64,000 nt of DNA, from positions 100,467 to 164,466 of the forward strand of contig NZ_SGIS01000007.1 of assembly GCF_004208535.1 (NCBI RefSeq), given 5' to 3'. The notes below the pieces were generated by a model. The model was not told the DNA's origin and did not search any database. It saw only the letters and a program-made list of their open reading frames with translations. This DNA is from Sphingomonas populi (GTDB taxonomy: Bacteria > Pseudomonadota > Alphaproteobacteria > Sphingomonadales > Sphingomonadaceae). Positions 8,459 through 17,536 of the stretch are shown here, piece by piece (position 1 is the stretch's first letter; the number at the start of each line of letters is the position of its first letter). Made by a program: the position numbers and the translations under genes.

Positions 8459-9691
8459 CTATCGCCGCTCCGGGCCGAAATTGAGCCGGCGCGTGACGTT
8501 ATAGTCGAGCACGGTCATCACGAAGAACGCCGCCGCCTGCTTGGTCCGAGTCCACAGGCCGCTGCGCGAGGCATACAGTTCGGGCGTGATCGCTTCCGAA
8601 TCGGCAACCTCGCCATCGAAATACGCCCGGACGTGCGCGGCGAATCCGACATCCTCGATCCGCAGCATCATCTCGAGATTGAGGAACAGGCTGCGCACAT
8701 CGTAATTGGCCGAGCCGATATAGACCACGTCGTCGATCACGAAGAGCTTGGTGTGCAATTTGGTCGGCTGGTATTCGTAGATTTCGACGCGCTTGCGCAG
8801 CAGCCCGGCATAGGTGAAGCGCGACGCCCAGATCGCCGCGCCATGATCGTTCTTCGACGCCAGCACGATCCGCACCCGTCCGCGCATGCCCGCCCGGTCG
8901 AGCCGCTTGAGCATACCGGGACTCGGCGCGAAATAGGCGGCGATCAGCCCGATCTCGCTGGCGTTCTCGATGTCGTGCTTGACCGCGCGCGCCCAGGGCG
9001 ACAGCCGCCGCGTCGGCCCGCCGAACAGCCAGCGCACCGTGCCCTGCGGCTCGCTCCAGGTCTTGAGCGCGCGGCGCAGCGAGCGCAGCGGCGGCTTGGG
9101 CTGCTTCGCCCAGCGCGACAGCGAATCGAAATAGCCGGTAATGCGGTGCGCGGCATCGCCCTCGATCAACAGACCGAGATCGCGCCACGCCTGCTCGGCG
9201 GGGGTGCCGAAATAGCCGTCCTCGACGTTGAACCCGCCGATGATCGCGCGCGCGATGTCCGCCTGTTCGCCATCGGCAAGCGCAAGCTTCTGATGGTTAC
9301 GCAGCAGATAGCGCCGCCCCCAACGCGGCACGAACCGACACACGGTCACACCGGCGTCGCGCATCGGATCGAAGAAATGATGCTGCTCGGCATGTTCGCT
9401 GCCGAGACCATCGACGATCAGCGAGACGCGCACGCCGCGCGTCGCGGCGCGGATCAGCGCGGCGCGGACGGCCTCACCGGCGCGATCATCGACATAGATG
9501 TAATAGAGCATGCGGAGCGTCGCCTGCGCGCCATCGATCAGCGCGACGAGCGTTTCGAGCCGCTCCGGCCCGTTGACGAGCATCCGCAACCGGTTGCCAT
9601 CGACGGTGAAGACGGGCTGCTCGGCGGGACGGTCCATCACCGCCTCGTGACCATCCATCCGCGCGGACGCAAGCAAAGTGTCAGGTTTCAC
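8459..9691 (-). CDS. Phospholipase D superfamily protein, ClsB-like
   Basis: A 410-residue protein with two HKD motifs, HQKLALAD in the first half and HTKLFVID (followed by GSANYDVRS) in the second, the arrangement of cardiolipin synthases and related phosphatidyltransferases. It lacks the N-terminal membrane helices of ClsA, so it is closer to ClsB. Likely role: transphosphatidylation of membrane phospholipids at the inner face of the membrane. It starts 61 bases upstream of nhaA on the same strand and may be cotranscribed with it. An alternative Met lies 11 codons in. Confidence 0.85.
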   Translation of the reverse strand: MKPDTLLASARMDGHEAVMDRPAEQPVFTVDGNRLRMLVNGPERLETLVALIDGAQATLRMLYYIYVDDRAGEAVRAALIRAATRGVRVSLIVDGLGSEHAEQHHFFDPMRDAGVTVCRFVPRWGRRYLLRNHQKLALADGEQADIARAIIGGFNVEDGYFGTPAEQAWRDLGLLIEGDAAHRITGYFDSLSRWAKQPKPPLRSLRRALKTWSEPQGTVRWLFGGPTRRLSPWARAVKHDIENASEIGLIAAYFAPSPGMLKRLDRAGMRGRVRIVLASKNDHGAAIWASRFTYAGLLRKRVEIYEYQPTKLHTKLFVIDDVVYIGSANYDVRSLFLNLEMMLRIEDVGFAAHVRAYFDGEVADSEAITPELYASRSGLWTRTKQAAAFFVMTVLDYNVTRRLNFGPERR

Positions 9692-9803
9692 CCGCGCTCA
9701 ACGCCGACGTGGCGCTACGGTTTCCCGGCGCGCCGGGCATTTTCTTGACTCCGCAGCGTGGCGGGCCTACAGCGCCGGGCTTATCCTTTCAGCATTATCC
9801 ACG

Positions 9804-9809
9804 AAGGAA
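9804..9809 (+). promoter_or_regulatory. Shine-Dalgarno site of rpoZ
   Basis: AAGGAA lies 7 bases before the ATG at 9817 and selects it over the upstream in-frame ATG at 9709, which would add 36 residues unlike any omega subunit. Confidence 0.7.
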
Positions 9810-9816
9810 GCCATTC

Positions 9817-10161
9817 ATGGCGCGCGTCACCGTCGAAGATTGCGTCGACAAGATTCCGAACCGGTTCGATCTGGTGTTGCTCGCCGCGCAGCGCGCACGG
9901 CAGATTTCTGGCGGCGCCGATCTGACCGTCGATCGCGATCGCGACAAGAACCCGGTCGTCGCACTTCGCGAGATCGCCGAGGAAACCGTCCGTCCCGATC
10001 ATCTCGAAGAATCGGTCGTCTCGGGTCTCCAGAAGGTCCGGGTCGATGACGAGGACGCGCCCGATGAGGTCGGTTCGCTCGCCGCATCGGCCGAGGCGCT
10101 GCGCCTCACCGCCGCCGCGCCGCCGCGCAACCAGAATCTCGGCGCCGACTACGACGGCTGA
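9817..10161 (+). CDS. rpoZ: RNA polymerase omega subunit
   Basis: A 114-residue omega subunit that binds the beta' C terminus and aids RNA polymerase assembly; in proteobacteria it forms part of a ppGpp site. The N-terminal region [24 protein letters not shown] and the [12 protein letters not shown] segment are the conserved core; the C-terminal 40 residues are acidic and variable, as usual in alphaproteobacteria. The gene is monocistronic, with a strong hairpin terminator 22 bases after the stop. In many relatives rpoZ adjoins relA/spoT; here it does not. Confidence 0.96.
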   Translation: MARVTVEDCVDKIPNRFDLVLLAAQRARQISGGADLTVDRDRDKNPVVALREIAEETVRPDHLEESVVSGLQKVRVDDEDAPDEVGSLAASAEALRLTAAAPPRNQNLGADYDG

Positions 10162-10182
10162 GCCGATACATCCTCCCATTCG

Positions 10183-10216
10183 AAAAAGGGCGGCCGTTCG
10201 CGCGGTCGCCCTTTTT
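10183..10216 (+). terminator. Rho-independent terminator of rpoZ
   Basis: A perfect 10-bp outer stem AAAAAGGGCG / CGCCCTTTTT, extended inward by four more pairs (one G-T) around a 6-base loop. The A/T-rich ends make it usable on both strands. Confidence 0.9.
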
Positions 10217-10306
10217 CGTGTCGCACGCCCGAAGCCTTTCACCTCGTAACCTCCGAACACCAGCTTGTTCGGCCCCGGTTAAGCGCGTATTCGCTTGGGG
10301 CATCGC

Positions 10307-12493
10307 ATGGCCAGATCTTCCAAAGCCCGTTCCCGCGCGCAAAGTGCGCGGGTGTCCGACAAGCCGCTCTGGCGTCGTCGCCTCGTCCTGCTGATCCGCA
10401 TCGGGTTCGGCATCGCGGCGCTGGCCCTCGCTGCGCTGGCGATCACCGTCTACGTGACGCGCGCGCAACTGCCGAGTTACGAGCAGCTCAAATCCTCGCC
10501 CAACGGCCAGATGATCCGCGTCCATGCCGCCGACGGCACCGTGATCGTGTCGCTCGGGCCGAGTTACGGCGACTGGCTGAGCTACGACCAGATTCCGGCG
10601 GTGATGCGCGAGGCGATGATCTCGGTCGAGGATCGCCGCTTCCGCTCGCATATCGGCGTCGATCCGATCGGGATGGCGCGCGCGATCAAGCTCGGCATCG
10701 CCAATCGCGGCACCGGGCGGCGCCAGCAAGGCGCGTCGACGATCACCCAGCAGGTCGCCCGCACGATCTTCCTGTCGAACAAATATGATCTCGGCCGCAA
10801 GATGCGCGAAGGCTTCCTCGCGCTCGCGCTGGAGCGCAAGTTCAGCAAGGACGAGATCCTCGAACTGTATCTCAACAAGGTCTATTTCGGCGGTGGTGCC
10901 TATGGCATCGACGCGGCGAGCCGCAAATTCTTCGGCCACGGCGCCGATCATCTGACGCTGGCCGAAGCCGCGATCATCGCCGGGCTGGTCAAGGCGCCGT
11001 CGGTCTATTCGCCGACCGCCGACGAAGCCGCCGCCAAAGACCGTGCCGGCGTCGTGCTCTCGCTGATGCAGGAGACCGGGGCGATCACGCCGCAGCAGGC
11101 CGCCGACGCCGACATACAGAACGTGACGTTCGCGCCGGAGCCCAAACAGAACAGCGTGCGCTACTTCACCGATTGGGCGCTGCCACAGCTCGCCACGCTG
11201 ATCGACGAGCCGAGCCGCCCGCTCGAAGTGTGGACGACGCTCGATCTCGGCATGCAGCGCGCCGCCGACGCGGCGGTGCGCAAGAACGCGCCGGGCGGGG
11301 CGCAGGGTGCGCTGGTCGCGATCGACCGCGACGGCGCTGTCCGCGCGATGGTCGGCGGCAAGGATTACGTCTCGTCGATCTACAACCGCGCGACTCAGGC
11401 GGTCCGCCAGCCGGGTTCGGCGTTCAAGCTGTTCGTGTATCTCGCCGCGCTCGAGGCCGGGCACAAGCCCGACGATTCGGTCGTCGATGAGCCGATCACG
11501 ATCGACGGCTGGAGCCCGCGCAACGACGCGCGGCACAACATCGGCCAAACGACGCTGCGCACCGCCTTCGCCTATTCGATCAACACGGTCGCGGCGAAGC
11601 TCGGCCAGCAGGTCGGCTTCAGCACCGTCGCCGACATGGCGCGGCGCTTCGGCATCACCACGCCGGTCAACACGCATCCCTCGATGGTGCTCGGCAGTTC
11701 GGAAGTGCGCCTGCTCGATATGACGCGCGCATTCGCCAGCGTCGGCAACAAGGGCGTCGCGGTGACGCCTTATGGCATCACCAAGGTGACCGCAGGCGGC
11801 GAGACGATCTACACGCAGCAGATCGACACCAGCCACGTCCTCGTCGCGCCCTATGTCGCCGCCGAGATGACCGATCTGCTCCAGACCACGGTCAACACCG
11901 GCACCGGCAAGGCCGCGCAGATCGGCCGTCCAGTTGCGGGCAAGACCGGCACGACCACGTCGAGCAAGGACGGCTGGTTCCTCGGCTTCTCATCCGGCCT
12001 GACCACCGGCGTGTGGATGGGCCGCGACGATGCCAAGCCGATCGCCGGGCTGCACGGCGGCACCGCACCAGCACGCGCCTTCCATGATTTCATGGCGGTC
12101 GCGGTGGCCAATCGTCCGGTCGAGCAGTTCGAAACTCAGGTCACCTTGCCCGACATGTCGATCGAACCGGACGAGGAAAGCTATTTCGGCGGGCCGGACA
12201 ATGGCGTGTTCGTCGATGACGATGGCAACCCTGCGCAGAGCGGGGGCGCGCAGCCGCGCCAGAACGATCGCCAGCGCGTCGATCCCGACGGCAACCCGAT
12301 CGATGACGGCATCGTCGCGCCCGACGGTGATCCGCAAGCCAAGCCCGAGAAGCTCGACCAGCAATGGATGGATCATGTCCTCGGTCGCGATACGCCGGCG
12401 CAGAACCGGTCGCGCGGGGATCGTCCGACTGCCGCACCGCCGCCGGTGCGGCCGCAGCCGGACCGCTATTCGGACTCGCGCCCGAACCAGTGA
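10307..12493 (+). CDS. Class A penicillin-binding protein (PBP1A-type)
   Basis: Bifunctional peptidoglycan glycosyltransferase/transpeptidase of 728 residues, anchored in the inner membrane by one segment at about residues 25-48. The GT51 domain has catalytic Glu108 in SVEDRRF and the motif QGASTITQQ. The transpeptidase domain has Ser371 in the box SAFK, SIN at about 424-426 and KTGT at 546-549. The C-terminal about 110 residues are acidic, Pro/Gln-rich and disordered. ATG 10307 is preferred over TTG 10295 because GGGG sits 6 bases upstream. The last 28 bases overlap the convergent peptidase gene. It is one of two class A PBPs in the window (the other is pbpC). Confidence 0.93.
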   Translation: MARSSKARSRAQSARVSDKPLWRRRLVLLIRIGFGIAALALAALAITVYVTRAQLPSYEQLKSSPNGQMIRVHAADGTVIVSLGPSYGDWLSYDQIPAVMREAMISVEDRRFRSHIGVDPIGMARAIKLGIANRGTGRRQQGASTITQQVARTIFLSNKYDLGRKMREGFLALALERKFSKDEILELYLNKVYFGGGAYGIDAASRKFFGHGADHLTLAEAAIIAGLVKAPSVYSPTADEAAAKDRAGVVLSLMQETGAITPQQAADADIQNVTFAPEPKQNSVRYFTDWALPQLATLIDEPSRPLEVWTTLDLGMQRAADAAVRKNAPGGAQGALVAIDRDGAVRAMVGGKDYVSSIYNRATQAVRQPGSAFKLFVYLAALEAGHKPDDSVVDEPITIDGWSPRNDARHNIGQTTLRTAFAYSINTVAAKLGQQVGFSTVADMARRFGITTPVNTHPSMVLGSSEVRLLDMTRAFASVGNKGVAVTPYGITKVTAGGETIYTQQIDTSHVLVAPYVAAEMTDLLQTTVNTGTGKAAQIGRPVAGKTGTTTSSKDGWFLGFSSGLTTGVWMGRDDAKPIAGLHGGTAPARAFHDFMAVAVANRPVEQFETQVTLPDMSIEPDEESYFGGPDNGVFVDDDGNPAQSGGAQPRQNDRQRVDPDGNPIDDGIVAPDGDPQAKPEKLDQQWMDHVLGRDTPAQNRSRGDRPTAAPPPVRPQPDRYSDSRPNQ

Positions 12494-13143
12494 AGGCTGG
12501 CGCCATGCGTGCGCAGCCACGCGCGCGACTCGGCGGGATCGCGCTCGTCCAGGGTCGCGGCGAGCGCGTGGAACGCCGGGCTGTGATTCATATGAACCCG
12601 GTGCGCGACCTCGTGCGCGACCGTCGAGCGGCGCACGAACGCGGGCGCGAGGATCAGCCGCCAGCTATAGCGGATCGCGCCGCTCGACGCGCAACTGCCC
12701 CAGCGCCCACGCGGATCGCCGACCGTCACCGCGCTGACCGACACGCCGGCGCGCGCCGCGCAGTCTGCGGTTTCGAGCGACAGCATGCGAAGCGCTTCGC
12801 GTCGTAGCCACAGCTCAATGCGCCGCGACAGACCCTCCGCCGGCCCGCCGCAGACCAATCGGTCGCCGACACGTTCGATTTTGCGCGGGCGCGCGACGTC
12901 CCAATCCACCGTCACCGGCTCGCCGCCCAGCGGCACCACCGCGCCGGACACGAAGGGGCGTGGCACCGGCAGGCGCGCGCGCTGCGCGTCGATCCACGCC
13001 TGCTGCGTCGCCGCCCATTGTAGCGCCGCCTTGACCGGCGCACGCGGCGGCAACGTCAACCGCACCCGCCCGCTCGCCGGATCGACCGACAGCCGCGCGC
13101 GCCGCGCGCGCGGGTGGCGGACGACTTCGAGCGGTTCGCTCAC
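12466..13143 (-). CDS. YgjP-like (DUF45) metallopeptidase
   Basis: A 225-residue protein of the YgjP/WLM zinc-peptidase-like family. Seen: RWGSCASSGAIRYSWRLILAP, then the zinc motif HEVAH followed by HMNHSPAFHAL, which supplies the third ligand. The family is thought to be hydrolytic; no substrate is established. It is the last gene of a minus-strand operon with ycgN and the SCO gene (4-base overlaps). Confidence 0.85.
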   Translation of the reverse strand: MSEPLEVVRHPRARRARLSVDPASGRVRLTLPPRAPVKAALQWAATQQAWIDAQRARLPVPRPFVSGAVVPLGGEPVTVDWDVARPRKIERVGDRLVCGGPAEGLSRRIELWLRREALRMLSLETADCAARAGVSVSAVTVGDPRGRWGSCASSGAIRYSWRLILAPAFVRRSTVAHEVAHRVHMNHSPAFHALAATLDERDPAESRAWLRTHGASLHWFGRESE

Positions 13144-13574
13144 AGCTCCCGATCGATCAGGTGGTTCTCGAAATCGCCGGCATCATCCTCGGAGATCGTC
13201 CAGCCGCGCACCGACTCCCCGGCACGGTGAACCGCGTCGCGATCCCCGCAGACGAGATAATGCCAGCCCGGCAGCGGCTTGCCCGCCGCGCGCAGCCCGT
13301 ACGCGCAGGTCGAGGGCAACCAGTCGATCGTGTGGACATTGTCGCGGTTGAGCCGGACGCATTCGCTGACATAGGCATGGCGGTGGCGATAGTCCGAACA
13401 TTGCGCGGTGGCGCGATCGAGCAGGCGGCACGACACGTTGGTCGGGAACATTTCGCCGGTCTCTTCATCCTCAAGCTTGTGCAGGCAGCATTTGCCGCAG
13501 CCATCGCACAAGGCTTCCCATTGCCCGCGATCGAGCTTTTCGAGGGGGGTGTCTTCCCAGAACCGCGCGCTCAT
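13140..13574 (-). CDS. ycgN: YcgN/UPF0260 family cysteine-cluster protein
   Basis: A 144-residue cytosolic protein with clustered cysteines (CDGCGKCC, then single Cys in SCRLLD, CSDY, SECVRL, STCAYGL and LVCGD), a pattern expected to bind zinc or an Fe-S cluster. The function of this widespread family is not established. The ATG at 13574 overlaps the SCO stop as ATGA, which I take over the GTG at 13583. Both neighbours overlap by 4 bases. Confidence 0.88.
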   Translation of the reverse strand: MSARFWEDTPLEKLDRGQWEALCDGCGKCCLHKLEDEETGEMFPTNVSCRLLDRATAQCSDYRHRHAYVSECVRLNRDNVHTIDWLPSTCAYGLRAAGKPLPGWHYLVCGDRDAVHRAGESVRGWTISEDDAGDFENHLIDREL

Positions 13575-14176
13575 CGCACCCACCTTCCGAGTTCGGCGGC
13601 GACGTCATCGGGCGTCTTGTCGACCGGGATCAGCACGAGCGGCTTGCCCTGCGGGTCCATCAGATACGCGACACGCGAGTGCTGCACCATATAGCCGCCG
13701 CCGGGCGCGGGCGGCTGTTTCTCGTAGAAGATCGCATAGTCCTTGGCGGTAGCGGCGATGGCTTGCGGCGTTCCCGTCAAGCCAATCATCCGCGGATGAA
13801 ACGCAGCCACGAACGGCTTGAGCACGGCGGGCGTGTCGCGCTCGGGATCGACCGTGACGAACACCGGCACCACCTTCGCGCCGCGCGCCGCATCCTTGGC
13901 TTCGAACGCGCGCAGGCCCGCACCAAGCGTCTGCATGTCGGTGGGGCAGACGTCCGGGCAGAAGGTATAGCCGAAATACATCACCCGGTATTTGCCGGCG
14001 AAGCTCGCATCGGTGACGGTCCTGCCGTCCTGATCGGTCAGCCGGAAAGGCCCGCCGATCTTCGCTCCGGCCAGCGGCGCGGGCGCGGTATCGGCGGGTT
14101 TGGAGCAGGCAACCGGGGCCGCCGCGACCAGCAGGGCGGCCAGCAGCGCAACGCGAGCGCGGACAATCTCATTCAT
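13571..14176 (-). CDS. SCO1/SenC-family copper/thioredoxin-like lipoprotein
   Basis: A 201-residue periplasmic protein with an N-terminal lipobox (APVAC, Cys near residue 24) and a thioredoxin-like domain. The metal site is CPDVC plus the distal His in VQHSRVAYLMD, as in SCO proteins that deliver copper to the CuA centre of cytochrome c oxidase. VDPERDTP is also typical. The ATG at 14176 is chosen because it begins a signal sequence; the longer frame to 14317 does not. First gene of the operon SCO-ycgN-peptidase. Confidence 0.9.
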   Translation of the reverse strand: MNEIVRARVALLAALLVAAAPVACSKPADTAPAPLAGAKIGGPFRLTDQDGRTVTDASFAGKYRVMYFGYTFCPDVCPTDMQTLGAGLRAFEAKDAARGAKVVPVFVTVDPERDTPAVLKPFVAAFHPRMIGLTGTPQAIAATAKDYAIFYEKQPPAPGGGYMVQHSRVAYLMDPQGKPLVLIPVDKTPDDVAAELGRWVR

Positions 14177-14249
14177 GGTGCGCGCAGCATTGATCTGATA
14201 GCGGCAAAGGCGCAAGTCTGACCATGCAGGCAAGAGGTCGAATCCATCC

Positions 14250-14858
14250 ATGAACGCACGTATCGCCGGACTCTCGCTCCTCGTCGCGGCGCTCGCGCTT
14301 CCGGCGGCACCCGCCACGGCGCAGCTCGGCCAGTCCGCCGGCTACAAATTCCTCCAGGCGATCCGCGATTCGAAGAATGACGAAGTCATCGCGACATTGT
14401 CGAAGCCCGGGTCGAGGATCGTCGATACGCGCGATTTCAACACGGGTGAGGGCGCAATCCACATCGTCACCAAGCGCGGCGACATTCCCTATCTCAACTA
14501 TCTGATCGCCAACCAGGCCGATACCAACCTGCGCGACAACAAGGGCGAAACCGCGATGCTGATCGCGGCGGGCAACGGCCGCACCGACATTCTCGAAATT
14601 CTCAAGAAGGCCGGCGCGAACGTCAATCTCGCGAACAATAGCGGCGAGACTCCGCTGATCCGCGCCGTCCAGCATCGCGACATGGGCACGGTACGAACCT
14701 TGCTCGCGGAAGGGGCCGATCCCGACCAGAGCGACGTGATCGCGGGCATGTCGGCACGCGACTACGCGCACCAGGATACGCGCTCGCCCGCCATCGCCAA
14801 GCTGATCGACGAGACGCCGAAGAAGGCGAAGCTCGCCGTGTCGGGTCCGCGACTGTAA
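14250..14858 (+). CDS. Exported ankyrin-repeat protein
   Basis: A 202-residue protein with a signal peptide (cleavage expected after ATAQ near residue 25) and three to four ankyrin repeats, seen as EGAIHIVTKRGDIPYLNYLI, KGETAMLIAAGNGRTDILEI and SGETPLIRAVQHRDMGTV. It is probably periplasmic and mediates protein contacts; no catalytic motif is present. Ankyrin proteins next to catalase genes protect against peroxide in other bacteria, but no catalase lies here. It is divergent from the SCO gene and ends 9 bases from convergent mmcB. Confidence 0.85.
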   Translation: MNARIAGLSLLVAALALPAAPATAQLGQSAGYKFLQAIRDSKNDEVIATLSKPGSRIVDTRDFNTGEGAIHIVTKRGDIPYLNYLIANQADTNLRDNKGETAMLIAAGNGRTDILEILKKAGANVNLANNSGETPLIRAVQHRDMGTVRTLLAEGADPDQSDVIAGMSARDYAHQDTRSPAIAKLIDETPKKAKLAVSGPRL

Positions 14859-14867
14859 ACGCAGCCG

Positions 14868-15353
14868 CTAGAACGCGCCGTCCGCCTCAGGATCAAGCGC
14901 TGCCGTCAACCGTCGCGCCGCGCGGCGTGCAAAGGCCAATGTGATGCGCTTTCGCGTCGCTGCCGGCAGCGGATCGGTATGCGCCTCGCGGGTGATGACC
15001 GCATCATAGCGATCGGCGACGATGATGCCGGTCCGCTCGGGCAGGAACGCCGCGCCACCCAGCGGTGATGCGTCGAAGCCGACCGGCACCGCCCAATAAT
15101 AGCGATCGCAGCAGCCGAGGTAATCGGTCCATTTCGAATCGCCGAGCAGATCGGCGCGCGACACCTTGATCTCGACGATCACGACATTCCCGCGCGCGTC
15201 GAGCGCCATCAGGTCGGCGCGGCGGCCGCCATCGAGCGGGACTTCGCCGATCGCGACGAGATCGTGGCGGAGCAGCATCCGCACGGTGCCGCGCGCCACC
15301 TCGGCGGCGCACAGCGAATCGCGGACGGTGACGAGATCGGGAGCGGCAAGCAT
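14868..15353 (-). CDS. mmcB: MmcB-family DNA repair protein
   Basis: A 161-residue member of the MmcB family, an SOS- and mitomycin C-related repair protein described in Caulobacter. It has a restriction-endonuclease-like core: RADLMALDARGNVVIVEIKV supplies the Asp and the E-x-K pair, followed by ADLLGDSKWTDY. It is expected to act on damaged DNA in the cytosol. I see no clear LexA box in the short upstream region. Confidence 0.85.
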   Translation of the reverse strand: MLAAPDLVTVRDSLCAAEVARGTVRMLLRHDLVAIGEVPLDGGRRADLMALDARGNVVIVEIKVSRADLLGDSKWTDYLGCCDRYYWAVPVGFDASPLGGAAFLPERTGIIVADRYDAVITREAHTDPLPAATRKRITLAFARRAARRLTAALDPEADGAF

Positions 15354-15411
15354 CTCCCGATCCTAGAACATTTCACGAACACGTCAAACCGGCATAGGCC
15401 AGTTCGCCGTC

Positions 15412-16050
15412 TCAGCGGTAGAAGATGTGGTTTCCGATCGACGCGACCTGCGTGCGATTGAAGTTCGCGTTGACGCGGCGTGCGTGGAAAAACAGCGCCT
15501 TGGAAGCGGGGCTGTCCCAGGCATCGGCAAGCGCGACGCGGGCGACCGCGACGGCAACGCGGTAGTTGTGGTTCTCGTTGATCTCGGGAACGCGGCCACC
15601 GCGCACGAACGAGAACTGGCCGGGCTGGGTGACGACCGAGCAGATCGAACCGGGGAAACGCCCCGACTTGCTGCGGTTGATGACGACTTCGGCGACGGCG
15701 AGCTGGCCGCTCAGCGGTTCGCCCTTCGATTCATAATAGATCGCGCCGGCAAGGCACTGAAGCTCGTCGCTGCTCGCATCATCGTCGGACTGGGCCGCGA
15801 CGGCGTCGGCAAGCGAAGCATAAGACGGGGTGGATTTTGGCGCGGACGGAGCGGGATCGGCAGGATCGACCGCAGGTGTCGTTGCGTCAGGGGAAGTCTG
15901 GATCACTGCAACTGCCGGAACCATCGAGGCTGGCTGCGCGTTGATAGGCTGATTGATTTGAAGAGCGAAGCCAGGTGTGCTGGCACCGGCAAGTCCGGTG
16001 ATGCTGGCAAAGATCGCCGCGATGGTTGCGGCACGTTGAAGAAGCGACAT
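15412..16050 (-). CDS. SleB-family cell wall hydrolase
   Basis: A 212-residue exported protein with a signal sequence, a Pro/Ala/Thr-rich linker to about residue 90, and a Hydrolase_2 (SleB) domain starting at CLAGAIYYESKGEPLSGQ, whose Glu is the expected catalytic residue of this lytic transglycosylase-like fold. It continues through AEVVINRSKSGRFPGSIC. It acts on periplasmic peptidoglycan. The ATG at 16050 is chosen because it begins the signal peptide; the 22 residues upstream do not fit one. Confidence 0.87.
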   Translation of the reverse strand: MSLLQRAATIAAIFASITGLAGASTPGFALQINQPINAQPASMVPAVAVIQTSPDATTPAVDPADPAPSAPKSTPSYASLADAVAAQSDDDASSDELQCLAGAIYYESKGEPLSGQLAVAEVVINRSKSGRFPGSICSVVTQPGQFSFVRGGRVPEINENHNYRVAVAVARVALADAWDSPASKALFFHARRVNANFNRTQVASIGNHIFYR

Positions 16051-16205
16051 TAAACCGACAAATATGCGGTGGTGCGCGCAAAAGACCGCCTCAAACGAGC
16101 CAATCCCCCCGGACATCCCCCGACTGCGTAATCAACCCGGATCGCACCCGTGCTGACACAACGCCAAAACTGTTGTCGGCCCTATCCGGGCAACAGGCCC
16201 GATCG

Positions 16206-16547
16206 TCAATGTTGCAGGATCGTTTCTGCGGCCAATCGTTGCGCAAACGGGATGTCGAGATCGATCACCCACATATCCGGGTCGCGCGCTTTGCGCCGCT
16301 GCCAATAGCCCGTGGCCTCGTCGGGCGCGGACGTATCGCCGGGGCCGGCGGGCACCAACACAGCGCGACCATCAAGATCCCGACCCGGCTCGACCATGCC
16401 GGTGAACCGTCCTTTGTCGTTCAGAATCAAAAGAATAGACCCAGCCTGCGGATCGCCTTTGGCCAATACCATCGCCATGCCGCCGGCATCGTTGACGCGC
16501 CGCAGCAAAGCCGACACGATCAGGTTGGTCGGCAGCCGATCGCTCAC
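16206..16547 (-). CDS. DUF1491-family protein
   Basis: A 113-residue protein of an alphaproteobacterial family of unknown function. It begins LIVSALLRRVNDAGGMAMVLAKGD and has a mixed alpha/beta composition with no membrane segment. It is the last gene of the ppsR-to-DUF1491 run and its start overlaps the thioesterase stop by 4 bases. Confidence 0.8.
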   Translation of the reverse strand: MSDRLPTNLIVSALLRRVNDAGGMAMVLAKGDPQAGSILLILNDKGRFTGMVEPGRDLDGRAVLVPAGPGDTSAPDEATGYWQRRKARDPDMWVIDLDIPFAQRLAAETILQH

Positions 16548-17011
16548 GCGTCCCGGTATCCGGGCAGACCCGCCAATGCGATGCGCGAGCGCATGAACGT
16601 GCCGGTGCCGCGCGCGGCCTCTTCGCCCGATTCGTCGATCAGCCGCGCTTCGGCGACGAACACGCGGCGGTGTCCGCTGATCCAGCGGCCCTCGGCGATC
16701 ACCGGGCCGCCGCGCAGCGGTTTGGTGAGCAACAGGTTGAACGCGGTCGTCAGCAGGAAGCGATCCGAGACGAGGCTGTTGGCCGCATAGAAAGCCGCAT
16801 CGTCGAGCATCTTGAAATAGCTGGTGCCATGCGCCGCGCCGCCGGCGTGGAAATAGCGCTCGTCGATGTCGAAGTGGATACGCGCGATCCCCGGCTCGGG
16901 GATTTCAAGCCGCGATTCGAACAGCCGGTTGATCGGTGCCGCCGCATAGAGATTTTCCAGCGCACGGAAATGCGCGGCCTCTCCGGCGGCAGGGGATTCA
17001 GGCGGCGTCAC
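16544..17011 (-). CDS. PaaI/hotdog-fold thioesterase
   Basis: A 155-residue hotdog-fold protein. The segment FHAGGAAHGTSYFKMLDDAAFYAANSL has the HG-x(n)-D/E arrangement of PaaI-type acyl-CoA thioesterases, and the closing strands (VIAEGRWISGHRRVFVAEARL) are also typical. The likely start is GTG 17011, overlapping the ptsN stop by 14 bases; ATG 17047 is an alternative. The acyl substrate is unknown. Confidence 0.82.
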   Translation of the reverse strand: MTPPESPAAGEAAHFRALENLYAAAPINRLFESRLEIPEPGIARIHFDIDERYFHAGGAAHGTSYFKMLDDAAFYAANSLVSDRFLLTTAFNLLLTKPLRGGPVIAEGRWISGHRRVFVAEARLIDESGEEAARGTGTFMRSRIALAGLPGYRDA

Positions 17012-17465
17012 GCGCCTCGCCGGTGCTGAACAAGGCGTAGAGCGCATCGGGCGACCCCGCGCCGCGCAGTTTCGCCACGAAGGCGCGGTCGCGCAGGCTC
17101 CGCGACACCAATGCCAGCGCCTTGAGGTGCGCGGCGCCGGCATCAGGCGGCGACAGCAAGGTGAAGACGATATCGACCGGCAAATCATCGACCGCCTTGA
17201 AGTCGATCGGTTGGGCCAACCGCGCGAACACGCCGACGACATGCGCCAGCCCCTCGATCCGCCCGTGCGGCGTGGCGACGCCACCACCGAAGCCGGTACT
17301 GCCGAGCTTCTCGCGTGCGACGAGCGCATTCGCGACACCGCCGGCGTCGAGACCATAGGCTGAGGCCGCAATCGCGCCGATCTGCTGAAACAGCGGTTTC
17401 CTGGCGCTCGCGGCGAGGTTCGCCACCACCGCGCCGGGCAAGAGCAGATCACTAAACTCGGTCAT
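16998..17465 (-). CDS. ptsN: PTS IIA-Ntr protein PtsN
   Basis: A 155-residue EIIA of the nitrogen-related phosphotransferase system, a cytosolic regulatory phosphocarrier. The active His is in GVATPHGRI, and the fold runs from MTEFSDLL to the C-terminal helix. It normally takes phosphate from EI-Ntr and NPr and regulates potassium, nitrogen or stress functions. It follows hpf, as in many proteobacteria, but rpoN is absent from this cluster. Confidence 0.93.
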   Translation of the reverse strand: MTEFSDLLLPGAVVANLAASARKPLFQQIGAIAASAYGLDAGGVANALVAREKLGSTGFGGGVATPHGRIEGLAHVVGVFARLAQPIDFKAVDDLPVDIVFTLLSPPDAGAAHLKALALVSRSLRDRAFVAKLRGAGSPDALYALFSTGEARDAA

Positions 17466-17536
17466 GTCATTCCTCGGCCGTTCACCGGCGCCTCTCCGCC
17501 GGCGCGCATAGACCGAATTGCGCGCCGGCGGAAGCG

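Noticed and set aside
17012..17452. Long N-terminal extension of the thioesterase gene
   Set aside because: It overlaps the intact ptsN gene in another frame and is Arg/Ser-rich; the hotdog domain alone has normal length from 17011.
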